Assembly: GCA_036346205.1 (NCBI GenBank)
Contig: JARFJB010001987.1
Coordinates: 1,015,501-1,079,500, forward strand
DNA length: 64,000 nucleotides
Source of the DNA: Vesta saturnalis
Taxonomy: Eukaryota > Arthropoda > Insecta > Coleoptera > Lampyridae
Direction: 5' to 3'
Shown here: positions 44,531 through 55,017 of the stretch, in pieces
How positions within the stretch are numbered: the first letter of the stretch is position 1
How the letters are laid out: every line of letters starts with the position of its first letter
Position numbers and translations under genes: made by a program
Notes under the pieces: generated by a model
Database searches by the model: none
What the model saw: only the letters and a program-made list of their open reading frames with translations
What the model was told of the DNA's origin: nothing

Positions 44531-45593
44531 AATTATTATTTTTGTTTAAACAAAAGTGTAATCCACATTTTTGACATTTTATAAACGAAAATGATTTACA
44601 TCCAGGTAATTTGCATCTTTGGCCGCTATTTTCATGCAAAGGCCAATAACATGAACCATCGAGTCTCACATCTTTGGGTGGAATGTATGATGTGGCAGAA
44701 CGTTGTTTTTTATATTGTATTTTTTCTTCAACGTCAGAAGGTCTACCTCTTTTATTAGGATTTTGCATATCTATTTTGCATAAGCAATAAGCTACGTCTG
44801 CACGAAATTCGGCAAGTTTCATAAAATTGTTTTCGCCTCTCTGTTGTGCTGCTCTTCTGTACTGTAACCATGCATTTACCAGCAACTGATCTAGTAGGTG
44901 GTAGAATAATCTTATATACCATTTTTTGGAACGTATTTTTATATTATATCTACCAATAAGGCTATCCCTTAAGTCAACGTCTCCCATATGACGATTATAT
45001 TCGGTGATTATATTTGCAATTTGGAATTCTTGGTCGCCTTACTGTACCCAAAGAAAATATTCCATGTTTTGCTAGGTACGATAACTAGGGGGAGACGTAT
45101 AATAATTGTCAAAATAGACAACATAATTTTTGTTCCTAGGAACAATCCTGCATAACCTTTGAACCAGATTTCCAGTAATTCCCAGATCTTTTTCACCATT
45201 ACTTAGAATGATAGCAGTATTATTTTTACCAGTGTAAATTTCGAAGTTGCATGCGAATCCAGATACACTAGCTAAAATAAATAATTTAATGCCCCACTTA
45301 TGAGGTTTAGCTGGCATATATTGTTTCAAACTACTGGCACACATCTGTTCATCTACTGACAAAGATTTTTCTAAACTTACAGATTGGTATTTCAATAAAA
45401 AATTATCAATTATTGGTCTAATTTTATACAACTTGTCATAATTGGGATCTTCCTTTGGTAAGATTTTACTATTGTCATTACAATGTAGAAACTGACGGAT
45501 TTTTCAAACCTCTTTTCGCTCATCGTTTCCTTTATATGAGCAGAGCCTAATTTTGGACTCCAGTAAGATCTGATTCTTGGCATATGTACAATA

Positions 45594-45597
<4 letters not shown>
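44529..45597 (-). pseudogene. piggyBac transposase 3, C-terminal half
   Basis: Starts at the (TA)n border with MSIVHMPRIRSYWSPKLGS and continues, with a shift near 45480, through YKIRPIIDNFLLKYQ, Asp motif LSVDEQM, GIKLFILASVSGFACNFEIY, VVYFDNYYTS, a shift near 45000, DVDLRDSLIGRYNIK, and ends in a Cys-rich tail CKLPGCKSF..CQKCGLHFC. All three catalytic Asp positions can be seen. The N-terminal half is at 49741-50230. Confidence 0.87.

Positions 45598-45663
<66 letters not shown>
45598..45663. repeat. (TA)n microsatellite, left border of the 4.1-kb block
   Basis: About 65 bases of alternating TA exactly where piggyBac 3 coding text is cut. Confidence 0.95.
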
Positions 45664-45665
<2 letters not shown>

Positions 45666-45666
<1 letters not shown>

Positions 45667-46826
45667 GAACGCACGCAACTCTCGGTAAACACAATAATGG
45701 AACTTCTGACAATATGCATTAGAACTACATATTTCCAGGTAGAAGACAAATTCTACCAACAAGAGTTTGGGATGGCTATGGGTTCCCACTATCACCCATA
45801 GTGAGCAATATATATATGGAAGACTTTGAAGACCAAGCGATATCCGAATTCACAGAGAAACCAAGGATATGGCTTAGATACGTGGACGATACCTTCGTAG
45901 TTTGGCAACACGGCAAGCATAAGCTAGATGAATTCCTAGATCATCTAAATAGCCGCGCACCCACCATCAAATTCACAATGGAATTGAGTCGGAACAAAAA
46001 CTGCCATTCCTGGATGTACTTGTACACAGGAATGACAACACTTTCACGACAAGTGTATACAGGAAACCTACCCACACAGGGAGGTACCTACACTACAACT
46101 CCAATCACCACAAAACGTGAAGTTAGGCGTAGCAAAATGCTTGTACGATAGAGCAAAACAATATGCTCAGAACAAGAGGACCTGAACAGAGAAAAGAAAA
46201 TATCGCTAGAACACTCAAAGAAAATGGCTACCCCGATCTAACACCTAACCTTAACAGGAAAGGGTAACCGAAAAGAAGAACCTAAATATACAGCGATAAT
46301 ACCATATATACAAGGTACCTCAGACAAAATACGAAGGATAGGCAGCAAATACAAGATACGCATTGCCTTCAAATCGACCAGAACGCTCAGGGAATACTAA
46401 CCAAAACCAAACCATACAATGAAGATCAGAATTCCAAGAACTGTGTATACAACCTACCTTGCGAATGCGGCAGAGCATACATAGGAGAGAGCAGTAGACC
46501 ACTCAAAGTGAGAACTCAGGAACACAAGAACAACGTCCGCAAGGGCGAAACTGAAAGATCAAGAATCGCTGAACATGTCTGGAACGAAGACCACCGCATC
46601 CAATGGGATAACATACAGATAGTGGCAAAGGACGAGAATACAACTCGTCGGAAACTCAAAGAAGCCACATTCATCGCACTAGCAGAAAATCCAATAAGCC
46701 AAGCTAGTGTAGAAATGAAACCCATATGGATTCCAATAATGCGCGAAGAGCTTAAGCGCAATACACCTGCGCAAGAGGTTACGGCGCAACATGCGCAATA
46801 AACTTCTGCGCAACCACGAAAAATAG

Positions 46827-46833
<7 letters not shown>
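45666..46833 (+). pseudogene. Penelope-like element RT and GIY-YIG endonuclease
   Basis: 5'-truncated. RT part: NTIMELLTICIRTTYF, a G-M-A-M-G-S-P-L-S-P-I-V-S-N block with a shift near 45785, then IWLRYVDDTFVVW (active-site YVDD) and FLDHLNSRAPTIKFTME. After several shifts comes the endonuclease: CVYNLPCECGRAYIGESSRP (GIY-YIG form) and LKVRTQEHKNNVRKG to a stop at 46801. RT fused to a C-terminal GIY-YIG nuclease is diagnostic of Penelope-like retroelements. It is followed by (TA)n. Confidence 0.88.

Positions 46834-46866
<33 letters not shown>
46834..46866. repeat. (TA)n microsatellite
   Basis: Thirty-three bases of TA after the Penelope-like ORF. Confidence 0.95.
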
Positions 46867-46869
<3 letters not shown>

Positions 46870-46898
46870 TTCTAACAAATATATATTGGATTACTCAG

Positions 46899-46953
46899 TG
46901 GCTCAGCGGTAAAGGTGTCAGACTAGTAAGTGAAAGGTACCAAGTTCGAATCT
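46899..46953 (+). promoter_or_regulatory. Pol III A and B boxes (tRNA-like)
   Basis: A box TGGCTCAGCGGT fits TRGCNNAGYNGG at 11 of 12 positions; the B box is GTTCGAATCT. The 34-base spacing is tRNA-like, but no good cloverleaf forms, so it is not a working tRNA. Confidence 0.5.
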
Positions 46954-47037
46954 GAAAGTAGTCAAGTGCTTGAGAAAAATTAGATATAACAAATGAATTC
47001 GACTCAAGTGCGAAAACAGTCCTTCTCAGGACTAAGC

Positions 47038-47078
47038 CTGATGACGGAAGCAGAGTCCGCTTCCGAAACGTCGCGCTC
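47038..47078 (+). ncRNA. Hammerhead-ribozyme-like core near the Penelope-like element
   Basis: CTGATGA (47038-47044), one extra C, stem GGAAGC/GCTTCC with a 7-base loop, GAAA (47065-47068), ACGT and C as cleavage-site base. Hammerhead motifs are known in Penelope-like elements. The same extra base before stem II as in the other family is present here. Confidence 0.58.
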
Positions 47079-47155
47079 AAAAAGCATAAACTGTGGAAAT
47101 AGGCCGATCAACTCCACTAATAGGAAACCACAGTTACAAAACACTTATAATACAG

Positions 47156-47157
<2 letters not shown>

Positions 47158-47196
<39 letters not shown>
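47158..47196. repeat. (TA)n microsatellite
   Basis: About 37 bases of TA ending the SINE-like unit. Confidence 0.95.
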
Positions 47197-47199
<3 letters not shown>

Positions 47200-49686
47200 A
47201 ATGCTGAAATATGAGATGATTTTTAAAATGGCGACTTATACATTTGTGGGGTTAAATTATAATTATATTTAGTTTGAGGTAATTTAAATTTTTAATTTTA
47301 AAATGGTTGAAATATGATTGAAGTAATTATTTTTACTTTTATTATTTATTATGCACCGGACTAGCTCAGATCTCAAATGGGGATAGAGTTCAGGGAATTT
47401 AGTTTGAAGTTAAAATTTTGAATCTGGAAATGTGTATATGAAATACCCTTTATATAATTGAATTGAAAGTATAAAAATAATTCTGAATGTAATTTGCTAT
47501 CAACGCATGCGTTGTAATGAACTTAAGTGAAATTATAAAGCTGTCAAAGATGTCAAATAACTAATTTAGAAAATTAATGTTTATATCCAAAATGAAAATT
47601 TAGAAAAAGAAAATAAATTAATATCTTTACAGGTGTTTACACAAGTAAATGTTTAAAATTCTTAACCAAAAACATATATGTAACAAATATAAATTGCAGG
47701 AAATTTATCAATGAATGTTTACCATAAGTAGGGTTGTTAAAATTTGTGACTCACATATACTGTCCTCACTGTTGATTGATGTCTTCGGATACTCCAGCTG
47801 GATGCAGGCAATGTCCACTCGATTACAGTTGTTACCATCACCCAATACTGCTAACTCGTTTCTCGGTTGTCGAAGACACCAACTTCCAAACTTAAAGATG
47901 TTTTCTCCAAAATCGGCAAACTCCAACCACTTGTTTTATTTCGGTAACTTTTTATTTAGTTAATTTTAAAGCTTAATGAGTGATATCGTTTTAAAAATAT
48001 GTTTAAATATCCAAAATTTTTGTTGATAACACTTTTATTTTTAGCTACCGATTCAATTTTTGTTTAAAAGAAATTGTCCGAAGAAATAAAACAACTTTGA
48101 CCAAATAAAAGTGGATTTTAATTTGGTAAACAGGAATTAATTTAAGTTGGATAACACAAAAGCAAATCTTTACAAAATCGTAACACAAATTAACACGAAC
48201 AAAAATATTTTTCGAAAAACGACAGGTATCGGAGACCGAATTATTTATTTCAAACCGTCGATATAAAAACAAGTGCTCTTGAACGTAATCTTCGTAAAGT
48301 ATAACTTCTTGACGAATTTAAATTAGGTTATGAACTTACTTTTTAACACAAATTTCACAACACTGTTTTAACCTTTTACACTTTTGAACAAATTCTAGAG
48401 AGAGATTGATTTCCTGAGCGCTTGCTTTTATATGTTTCTGGTTGTTACCAAAAATTCATTTTTTTTACAGCCATATTGCAAAAGTAACTAGGGCTATGAT
48501 TGGTGGATCTAAATTACAAATTGGACTCAAATGGAAATTTGGCCGTAACTTTCTTATACATAATCGGAATTGAAAATTAAAAACGGAAATGAAAACTACT
48601 TAAAATTTTGAACAAAAAGACACCTAACAAGCTATAATTCCTAACATTAATATACGAAGTAACCTAATCTAACTTAAATAAGCTTATAACTATTTACACT
48701 TACAAGCTATACTAAAACTAATTGCAAAAATGGAATTCTGAGAACATTTTACACTAGAATACATATCTTTTGTGTTGGAAATATTTAATTTAAAGAAAAT
48801 TTTAAGCTTTTGTAATATTATCTAAAATTCACCTCAGAATTAACATAATTTTGCGGTGAAAAGCGCTGTATCCTTATAAAAACTGTGTCATATTAAGAAA
48901 GAACATTTATTATTTGCTTTAAGAGCAAAATCTAAGTCTAATAATGTGGAAAAAGTATAAAATTATGTAAAAACCTAAAAATTACAACCTAACCAAACTT
49001 AAATCTAAAAATGAAAATAATTTATATTTAAAAATGTTTTTAACACTTAAAATGTTATGTTTAAGGTTTGGACTTCTTGTCTTTATTATTCTCACTAACT
49101 ATTTGCAATGCATAAAGTCATATAGTGTTGCATTGAAAAAGTTTCATCGTCTAACACTTATTAAATGTTTCACTATATAAATGTACGGCACTATAAATGT
49201 CTGTATGCCATAATGTTCTAAATGTTGTTCTTATTGTTAAACTTGTAACATAATTTTTGTCACTAATTCGCTTCCAAAAATATGTGCGAAAAATGTCTAA
49301 ACTGTCCATATTATAACCCTTTTATGAATTTTTTGTATTTCCTGCCTTCAAAAACTAATCATACATTATCCCTAACATAATCCTAACTATATAGTTCATG
49401 TTTAAACACCTGTAAAGTGTTCACTTGCCAAATTACCCTTGAAAAATTGATTTTTATTGCAATAATTGCAATACTAAAATGACTTTACGAAAATGGTTAT
49501 ATTTAACATTCTTGACAATTTTGTTAGCAGCAAATTGCTTTTTATGATAAAACCAAACAAAGTAAATGATATTCAGACTAATTTATACCAAATAAATTTA
49601 TTGTATCGAGCTAGAAATCACCCCTTTTTATTACCCAAATGTCATGTAAGCTGTCCGATACTTCTATTACCTCTTTCTGAACATCT
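47197..49686 (+). repeat. Repeat family X, copy 2
   Basis: Diverged direct relative of 18700-21256, in the same order. On the minus strand, 47926-47760 is an exon-like frame (W-L-E-F-A-D-F-G-E-N-I-F-K-F-G-S-W) running into a GTGAGT donor, at the same relative place as in copy 1, although the two peptides are not clearly alike. It ends at (TA)n. Confidence 0.55.

Positions 49687-49738
<52 letters not shown>
49687..49738. repeat. (TA)n microsatellite, right border of the 4.1-kb block
   Basis: About 50 bases of TA; piggyBac 3 coding text resumes directly after it. Confidence 0.95.
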
Positions 49739-49740
<2 letters not shown>

Positions 49741-49746
<6 letters not shown>

Positions 49747-50230
49747 TCCTAAATATTTACGGATATCCTGTCCTGCCAAATTGTATGGCATACAAATTTG
49801 ACTCGGTAACTATTTTTTCTCTCAATTCATCAAGAAAAAAATATTAGAAAAATGAATACGGTGTGCTCAGGTCCATAATTTCAGCTGGTAATTGGTCACT
49901 ACCATGGAAAAATTTTGCTTCATCATCTAGTACTAGATTTTTCTGTTTCCATGTAACTGGTGTACTTGAATTCTTTTATGTGCTGCTTTAATGTTACCTA
50001 AATTGTCATTGTTTCATTTTCACTATCGATTTCTTGTTCCTGTATTTGTTCACCAAGTACAACACCATCCTCAAATTCTATAGCTGCATTTTCAATATCT
50101 ATCCTATTTACATCCTCTTTCTCGTTATCCAAATTTGAGGCGTCGTCATCCATACCATCGTCACTACTCCAATTATCCCAAATATGTTCCACATGCCAGT
50201 CAATTTCGTCTTCTGTTAGCTTTTTTTTGT
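49741..50230 (-). pseudogene. piggyBac transposase 3, N-terminal half
   Basis: Reading right to left: KKLTEDEIDWHVEHIWDNWS, an acidic stretch (D-D-G-M-D-D-D), a stop near 49998, then TWKQKNLVLDDEAKFFHGSD, LPAEIMDLSTPYSFF, LDELREKIVTESNLYAIQFG and KYLGICVY at the (TA)n border. This is the standard piggyBac order just before the M-P-x-x-R-x-Y-W-S block that opens the C-terminal half at 45597. A possible splice acceptor sits at 50231. Confidence 0.82.
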
Positions 50231-50701
50231 CTATGATGATAGAAAAATGTTTATTGCAAATGGTATCTATAATCCACTTTGTATCAAATCTGATACATTG
50301 TACTAATACAATCTTATACTTACAATTTGGCTATTATATCACAACTCTAAACAACGAAGACTTCGAAAAATCTTAGATTTACACTAGCAATGTCTAAGGT
50401 CTTATGCCGATGTTTTCTGTTTTAGCGGAAATGTAACATAATACGATTTTCGACCTTATTGAATTTGGAAATAGAGACGTATCAGATATGATACATTGCG
50501 ATTTTAAGAAACATATGCATAGTGCAGTAAAATAAATAAGTGTTTTAATCAGTTGTAACAGATATAATACAATGCGTAATGTAGGGTTAACATGAGCTAG
50601 TATAATTTGTATGCCTTAAATGTAATATGATATTAATAATCATTGAAACAGCCGGTTTTATGAGACATGACGTTAGTAACCATTTGCCGCAACGTATGTG
50701 A

Positions 50702-50965
50702 TAATGGAAACGAGAAAATATCAGATGGAGGGGAGTACAAAAACTGCACTTGCTACAAATAAATTAAGTTTTCCAGATTCCAAACCGGTACCATATGTAA
50801 TAATTGCTGATGTAGCCTTTCCGTTATCGTATAATATCCTAAAACCGTTTCGTAGTGTGACGTGGGCCACAACATATATTTAATTATCGTTTAAGTAGAG
50901 CTGGAAGATTAGTAGAAAATGTGTTTGGAATATTAACAAACTTAAGTAAACAGGCAGGGAATAGG
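50702..50965 (+). pseudogene. Harbinger transposase remnant (second element)
   Basis: LSFPDSKPVPYVIIADVAFP, then LSYNILKPF and, after a shift, a V-E-N-V-F-G-I-L-like block. It parallels residues around the second Asp and the Glu of the intact transposase at 13746-14900. Confidence 0.75.
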
Positions 50966-51319
50966 TGAACAGGATCGGCTTTAATCAATCGAAATGAATT
51001 TGTTGTATATAAATGACGTAGGAGCAGTTGAATGGCAGTATGACTTGGTGTAATATTTTTTTATTAATTATATTGTAATAACTCACTTATCAGTAATAAT
51101 ATAGGTATAAGTATGTTACAAATGTTTGAATTTATAAAGATAGTAATGTTACTATACAAAATCACAAATAGAATGTATTGTTAATAATTATAAATTTAAA
51201 AAACTACTATTTTAATACTGGGAATCGATTATTTTTGTAAAAAGTTCCTTGTTTAACATTCGAACAGTAGCAACATCATTTAGCATTGTCAATTCCGCTG
51301 CGACCGTTCTATAAAACAA

Positions 51320-51690
51320 TAAAAATTAATAAGTAGTTGGGGCATTGTTTTTTAATACATACCGTCCAAATATATTGCAGTCATCTTCATCGATCTGCGG
51401 TTTTTTCCTGCAATCTTCCAGCAATTGTACAGCTAATTGAAAAAGATTTGCATGGACGCCTGTGTTGGCCACTTGGTTTTGGTCACTGAAGGTGCTGACG
51501 CTCGTGATGTACACATACTATTAGTAACAAGCTCTTCTACACCATAGCCATCTAGTTCTTCCAACGTGCCTTCAAAAATAATACCCTCGTCATCTACATT
51601 GATAGTACTGTTCTCTATAGACATTTGTGTCTCCTTAACAAAATCAATTACTACATGTATGCTTTTAAAGCTTATAAACACTTACTGGCT
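51320..51690 (-). pseudogene. Harbinger MADF-partner remnant (second element)
   Basis: Contains INVDDEGIIFEGTLEELDGY and, in another frame, FQLAVQLLEDCRKKP..DEDDCNIFGRYV, matching exon 2 of the intact partner (IEDEGEAVFEGSLADLMESE..DDLQICGR). It converges on the transposase remnant at 50702, the same gene order as in the intact element but in opposite orientation. Confidence 0.65.
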
Positions 51691-51799
51691 TGTAACCTGT
51701 AAAAATCGATATCGGATGCTTTCTGATCGACTCTATAAATTTTCTCTGATTATCACTGTTTGGAAAAACAAAATTTATCTGTAGCCTGAATCGTTAGGG

Positions 51800-53653
51800 T
51801 TGTTATTTACTTAAGTTTACTCGTTAATTATTTCTCCCCCTTAATGATTTAACTTTTCTGTATTTACTGCCTTAATTTAATTTAATGGATTAAATGATTT
51901 TCGTTTATTGCGTTTACTTTTCTATGTTATAAAGGAATATTTTTTTACGTATTTAGCTTTGTATTTCATAACAATATTCTTAAAAAACGTGGGTTCGGGT
52001 TATTTTCAAATTCTTACATTTTTATAGGTACCTGTCACTTTGCTAAATCACCACTAGATGGTGATACCATTGAATAATTGCATATTACTAATAATACTAA
52101 TCATATCTTATTGAAAACAAAGATATGCTTAACATTTTTATAAAATTTGATAAGGACAATTCTGTTGAATACCTCTTTCCGAAGGTGTGGTTCTTTTAAC
52201 ACGGCCATTTTGTTGTGGTGTAAAGTTATATTTTATAAAATTTCTCTGATTTCTGTTTTTTCGATGTAAATCACCATTTCTAGAGAAGTTTTGCTTCAAA
52301 AATTATTTCTTCATTTGTGAAGTAATATAATCACTATAAAAAAATATGTTACTTATACCCACATGGTGAGTTGGCTCGATTTTATTTAAGCTCGTTACAA
52401 TTAGAATTTTTCTTTTAGGCTTAAACTACGATATGTAAATTGAAGGAAATATATTTAACAAGTTCGTGGTAAAGTACCACATATAGCTCGTCTTCGAGCT
52501 ATAGAGGTAAAACAATATGAATAAACTGATATTATATCGCTTACCTTTTTCTTTTTGGGTTTTTTCATTTTGCGTTTTCCTTCTTCGTGTACTGGTTGCT
52601 GTTAAGATTATACGTTAGGTACCTTTCGTCTCGCTTTTGATATTACTACGATGTGCTGGGAACTGGGAGTGAGCGTAACTGACTACTGGTAGCTGCCCTG
52701 CAATGACGTGGATGGAAATTAAACTGTACTAAATAAAATACACATACTCGTTCAACAATCAGGTTAGATCTTTCCTTATCGCTTGGGATCAAGAAAGATT
52801 AGGGGCATTTAAATTCACCATATTACCAATTACTCTTACTGAACTGTTTACCTGTGTTGCAATTTCACTGGCATATTGCTATCCGAAACCATTTAATTTT
52901 TATAAAAACTTCACTAAGGTAGAACTGTTATAACTGGATCAATCCATTAGTCAATAATTTGTGCACATACTTAACCAAATTCAAGACAATTACTACTGAA
53001 CTTTTAAATAAAACTGATTTTCTAGCCGTTAGCTTCCATTTTGGAGGTTATGTTATTAACAGTTAACTACTCTACGCTATTGTGCCCAGGAGCAATAACT
53101 CAAAGCATACTTTGTGTATATATACCGTGTGTCTGTGTCATATTAGAGTGTTCAGATCATTGGTATCTAATCTTACTTGATCAGTTACTCGTATATGCAT
53201 GTTAAAAGAATGAACTGAACAAGCGTCTCCGATTATAAGTATATCTACTTTAATTTGTCATGGTTAAAGGGGATTGGTACTTTTATATTGTGAAACGAAA
53301 GGCAAGTTGGATTGTTATGTTTCTAACGTAAACTGTTACGGTTATGTTTATGTATGTAAATTTTCCTTTTCAGGGATTATGTATGAACGATAATTCAGCG
53401 TCCCAGAGAGGGGCATTACGTGTTATTAATAATCCTAGATAATTTAAAGGTGAATTTATCGCAAGTAAATCTCGCGACTTGCCCTCGTCAGTGTCAATAT
53501 TCATACCTGCGCTCAATTACGCAGTTTCACTTTTTTTCGGAGTTCTTATTGTGATATTAGGATAAAATTATATTTAGTAGTGTTATGGGGAAAAATTGCA
53601 TGTTTTGATCGCATGCGCTATAAGAAAAGTACACATTGTGTTATTTATTATTA

Positions 53654-53656
<3 letters not shown>
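51800..53656. other. Mostly unassigned
   Basis: No gene found apart from a possible integrase scrap listed separately. Confidence 0.4.
52140..52300 (-). pseudogene. Possible LTR-retrotransposon integrase scrap
   Basis: One short block reads YNFTPQQNGRVKRT, resembling the T-P-Q-Q-N-G-x-x-E-R motif of copia/gypsy integrases, though the E is replaced. Upstream frames are broken. Weak. Confidence 0.3.

Positions 53657-53695
<39 letters not shown>
53657..53695. repeat. (TA)n microsatellite
   Basis: Adjoins the left end of the fold-back repeat. Confidence 0.95.
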
Positions 53696-53698
<3 letters not shown>

Positions 53699-54946
53699 GT
53701 GTCCAGTTTAAGATGAAATGCATGGGGATATTGGAAACCGTTAGAGATACGAAGATGGTTAAATGGAGAAAAAGTTGCGTCATTATATGCCCAAGAAGTA
53801 ACCATGGTTACATGTCAAAAATCCTTCCATTTACTAGACACAGGGTGACAACTGAAAATATGCGTTTTCTAAAATCGCTATATCTTGTTTCTTGCAAGAG
53901 ATACATCCACGATTTTTGCAGGATGGGGTAACAGAGGATTTCAAAATGATTTTGAAAAAATCTAGGCCTACTAGATTTTGAGATAATGCACGCAACTTTC
54001 GATTTTCTTATGGACGCCATATTGGATTTTTGCATTTTGAATTCTTCATAAAAATGCTTTTCAACCATATATCATATGTTTATAATCTGCCAATGAGAAA
54101 GTGTCAAATTACACAATTAAATTTATATCAAAGCAACCTTGACATATTATGTATTTTAATTAAATGAAAATTAATATACAAATTAAACTAACTATTGAGA
54201 ACAATATTATTGATTATTAACATAAATCATAATAATAAAATTGACAAAAACAACAAAAATAAAATTTAATATTATACTGAATTTTACTATTAATTAATCA
54301 AATGCTCGAATAAACCTCCATTCTCTTGCAATAATTGAATAGATGGTTGATTGGCAAAGGCCTAGTTTGATATAAATTTAATTGTGTAATTTGACACTTT
54401 CTCATTGGCAGATTATAAACATCTGATATATGGTTGAAAAGCATTTTTATGAAGAATTCAAAAATGCGAGATGATAAGGAACTCTTGTGATGCAGTGCTA
54501 ACTCGATGCAGATGGTGTTTGCAGGAGAATGAAGGTTTATTCGAGCATTTGATTAATTAATAGTAAAATTCAGTATAATATTAAATTTTATTTTTGTTGT
54601 TTTTGTCACTTTTATTATTATGATTTATGTTAATAATCAATAATATTGTTCTCAATAGTTAGTTTAATTTGTAGATTAATTTTCATTTAATTAAAATACA
54701 TAATATGTCAAGGTTGCTTTGATATAAATTTAATTGTGTAATTTGACACTTTCTCGTTGGCAGATTATAAACATATGATATATGGTTGAAAAGCATTTTT
54801 TATGAAGAATTCAAAAATGCAAAAATCCAATATGGCGTCCATAAGAAAATCGGGCATATAATGACGCAACTTTTTCTCCATTTAACCATCTTCGTATCTC
54901 TAACGGTTTCCAATATCCCCATGCATTTCATCTTAAACTGGACACC

Positions 54947-54948
<2 letters not shown>
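53696..54948. repeat. Large fold-back inverted repeat, 1.25 kb
   Basis: The left end agggtgtccagtttaagatg is repeated inverted at the right end catcttaaactggacaccct. Arms run 53696-54345 and 54528-54948; the right arm lacks about 200 bases found at 53793-53990. A 100-base block (atttgacactttctc.ttggcagattataaacat..) occurs a third time in the centre at 54367-54470. Bordered by (TA)n on both sides. Confidence 0.9.

Positions 54949-55012
<64 letters not shown>
54949..55012. repeat. (TA)n microsatellite
   Basis: About 60 bases of TA between the fold-back repeat and a second tacagggtga-type end. Confidence 0.95.

Positions 55013-55017
<5 letters not shown>

Larger units (their letters stand above)
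46867..47157 (+). mobile_element. SINE-like unit: tRNA-like boxes plus hammerhead-like tail
   Basis: Lies between two (TA)n runs. The head has a pol III A-box-like TGGCTCAGCGGT (46899-46910) and B-box-like GTTCGAATCT (46944-46953). The tail has a small hairpin agtccttctcaggact and a hammerhead-like core. It may be the 3' part of the Penelope-like element itself or a SINE that borrows its tail. Confidence 0.55.
44124..50586 (-). mobile_element. piggyBac element 3, split by nested insertions
   Basis: Flanked by TTAA at 44120-44123 and 50587-50590. The ends CCCTACATTACGC (left) and GCGTAATGTAGGG (right) are perfect 13-base inverted repeats. It holds the two halves of one minus-strand transposase, a hammerhead-like palindrome near its left end, and a 4.1-kb block at 45598-49738. 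Confidence 0.88.

Noticed and set aside
45504..45795. Open frames of repeated Tyr-Ile (also near 17451, 49493, 53596, 54786)
   Set aside because: They are translations of (TA)n microsatellites.
18700..49686. Segmental duplication of zinc-finger gene plus downstream DNA
   Set aside because: X copy 2 lies inside piggyBac 3 with exact TTAA ends, so it arrived independently of gene 3.
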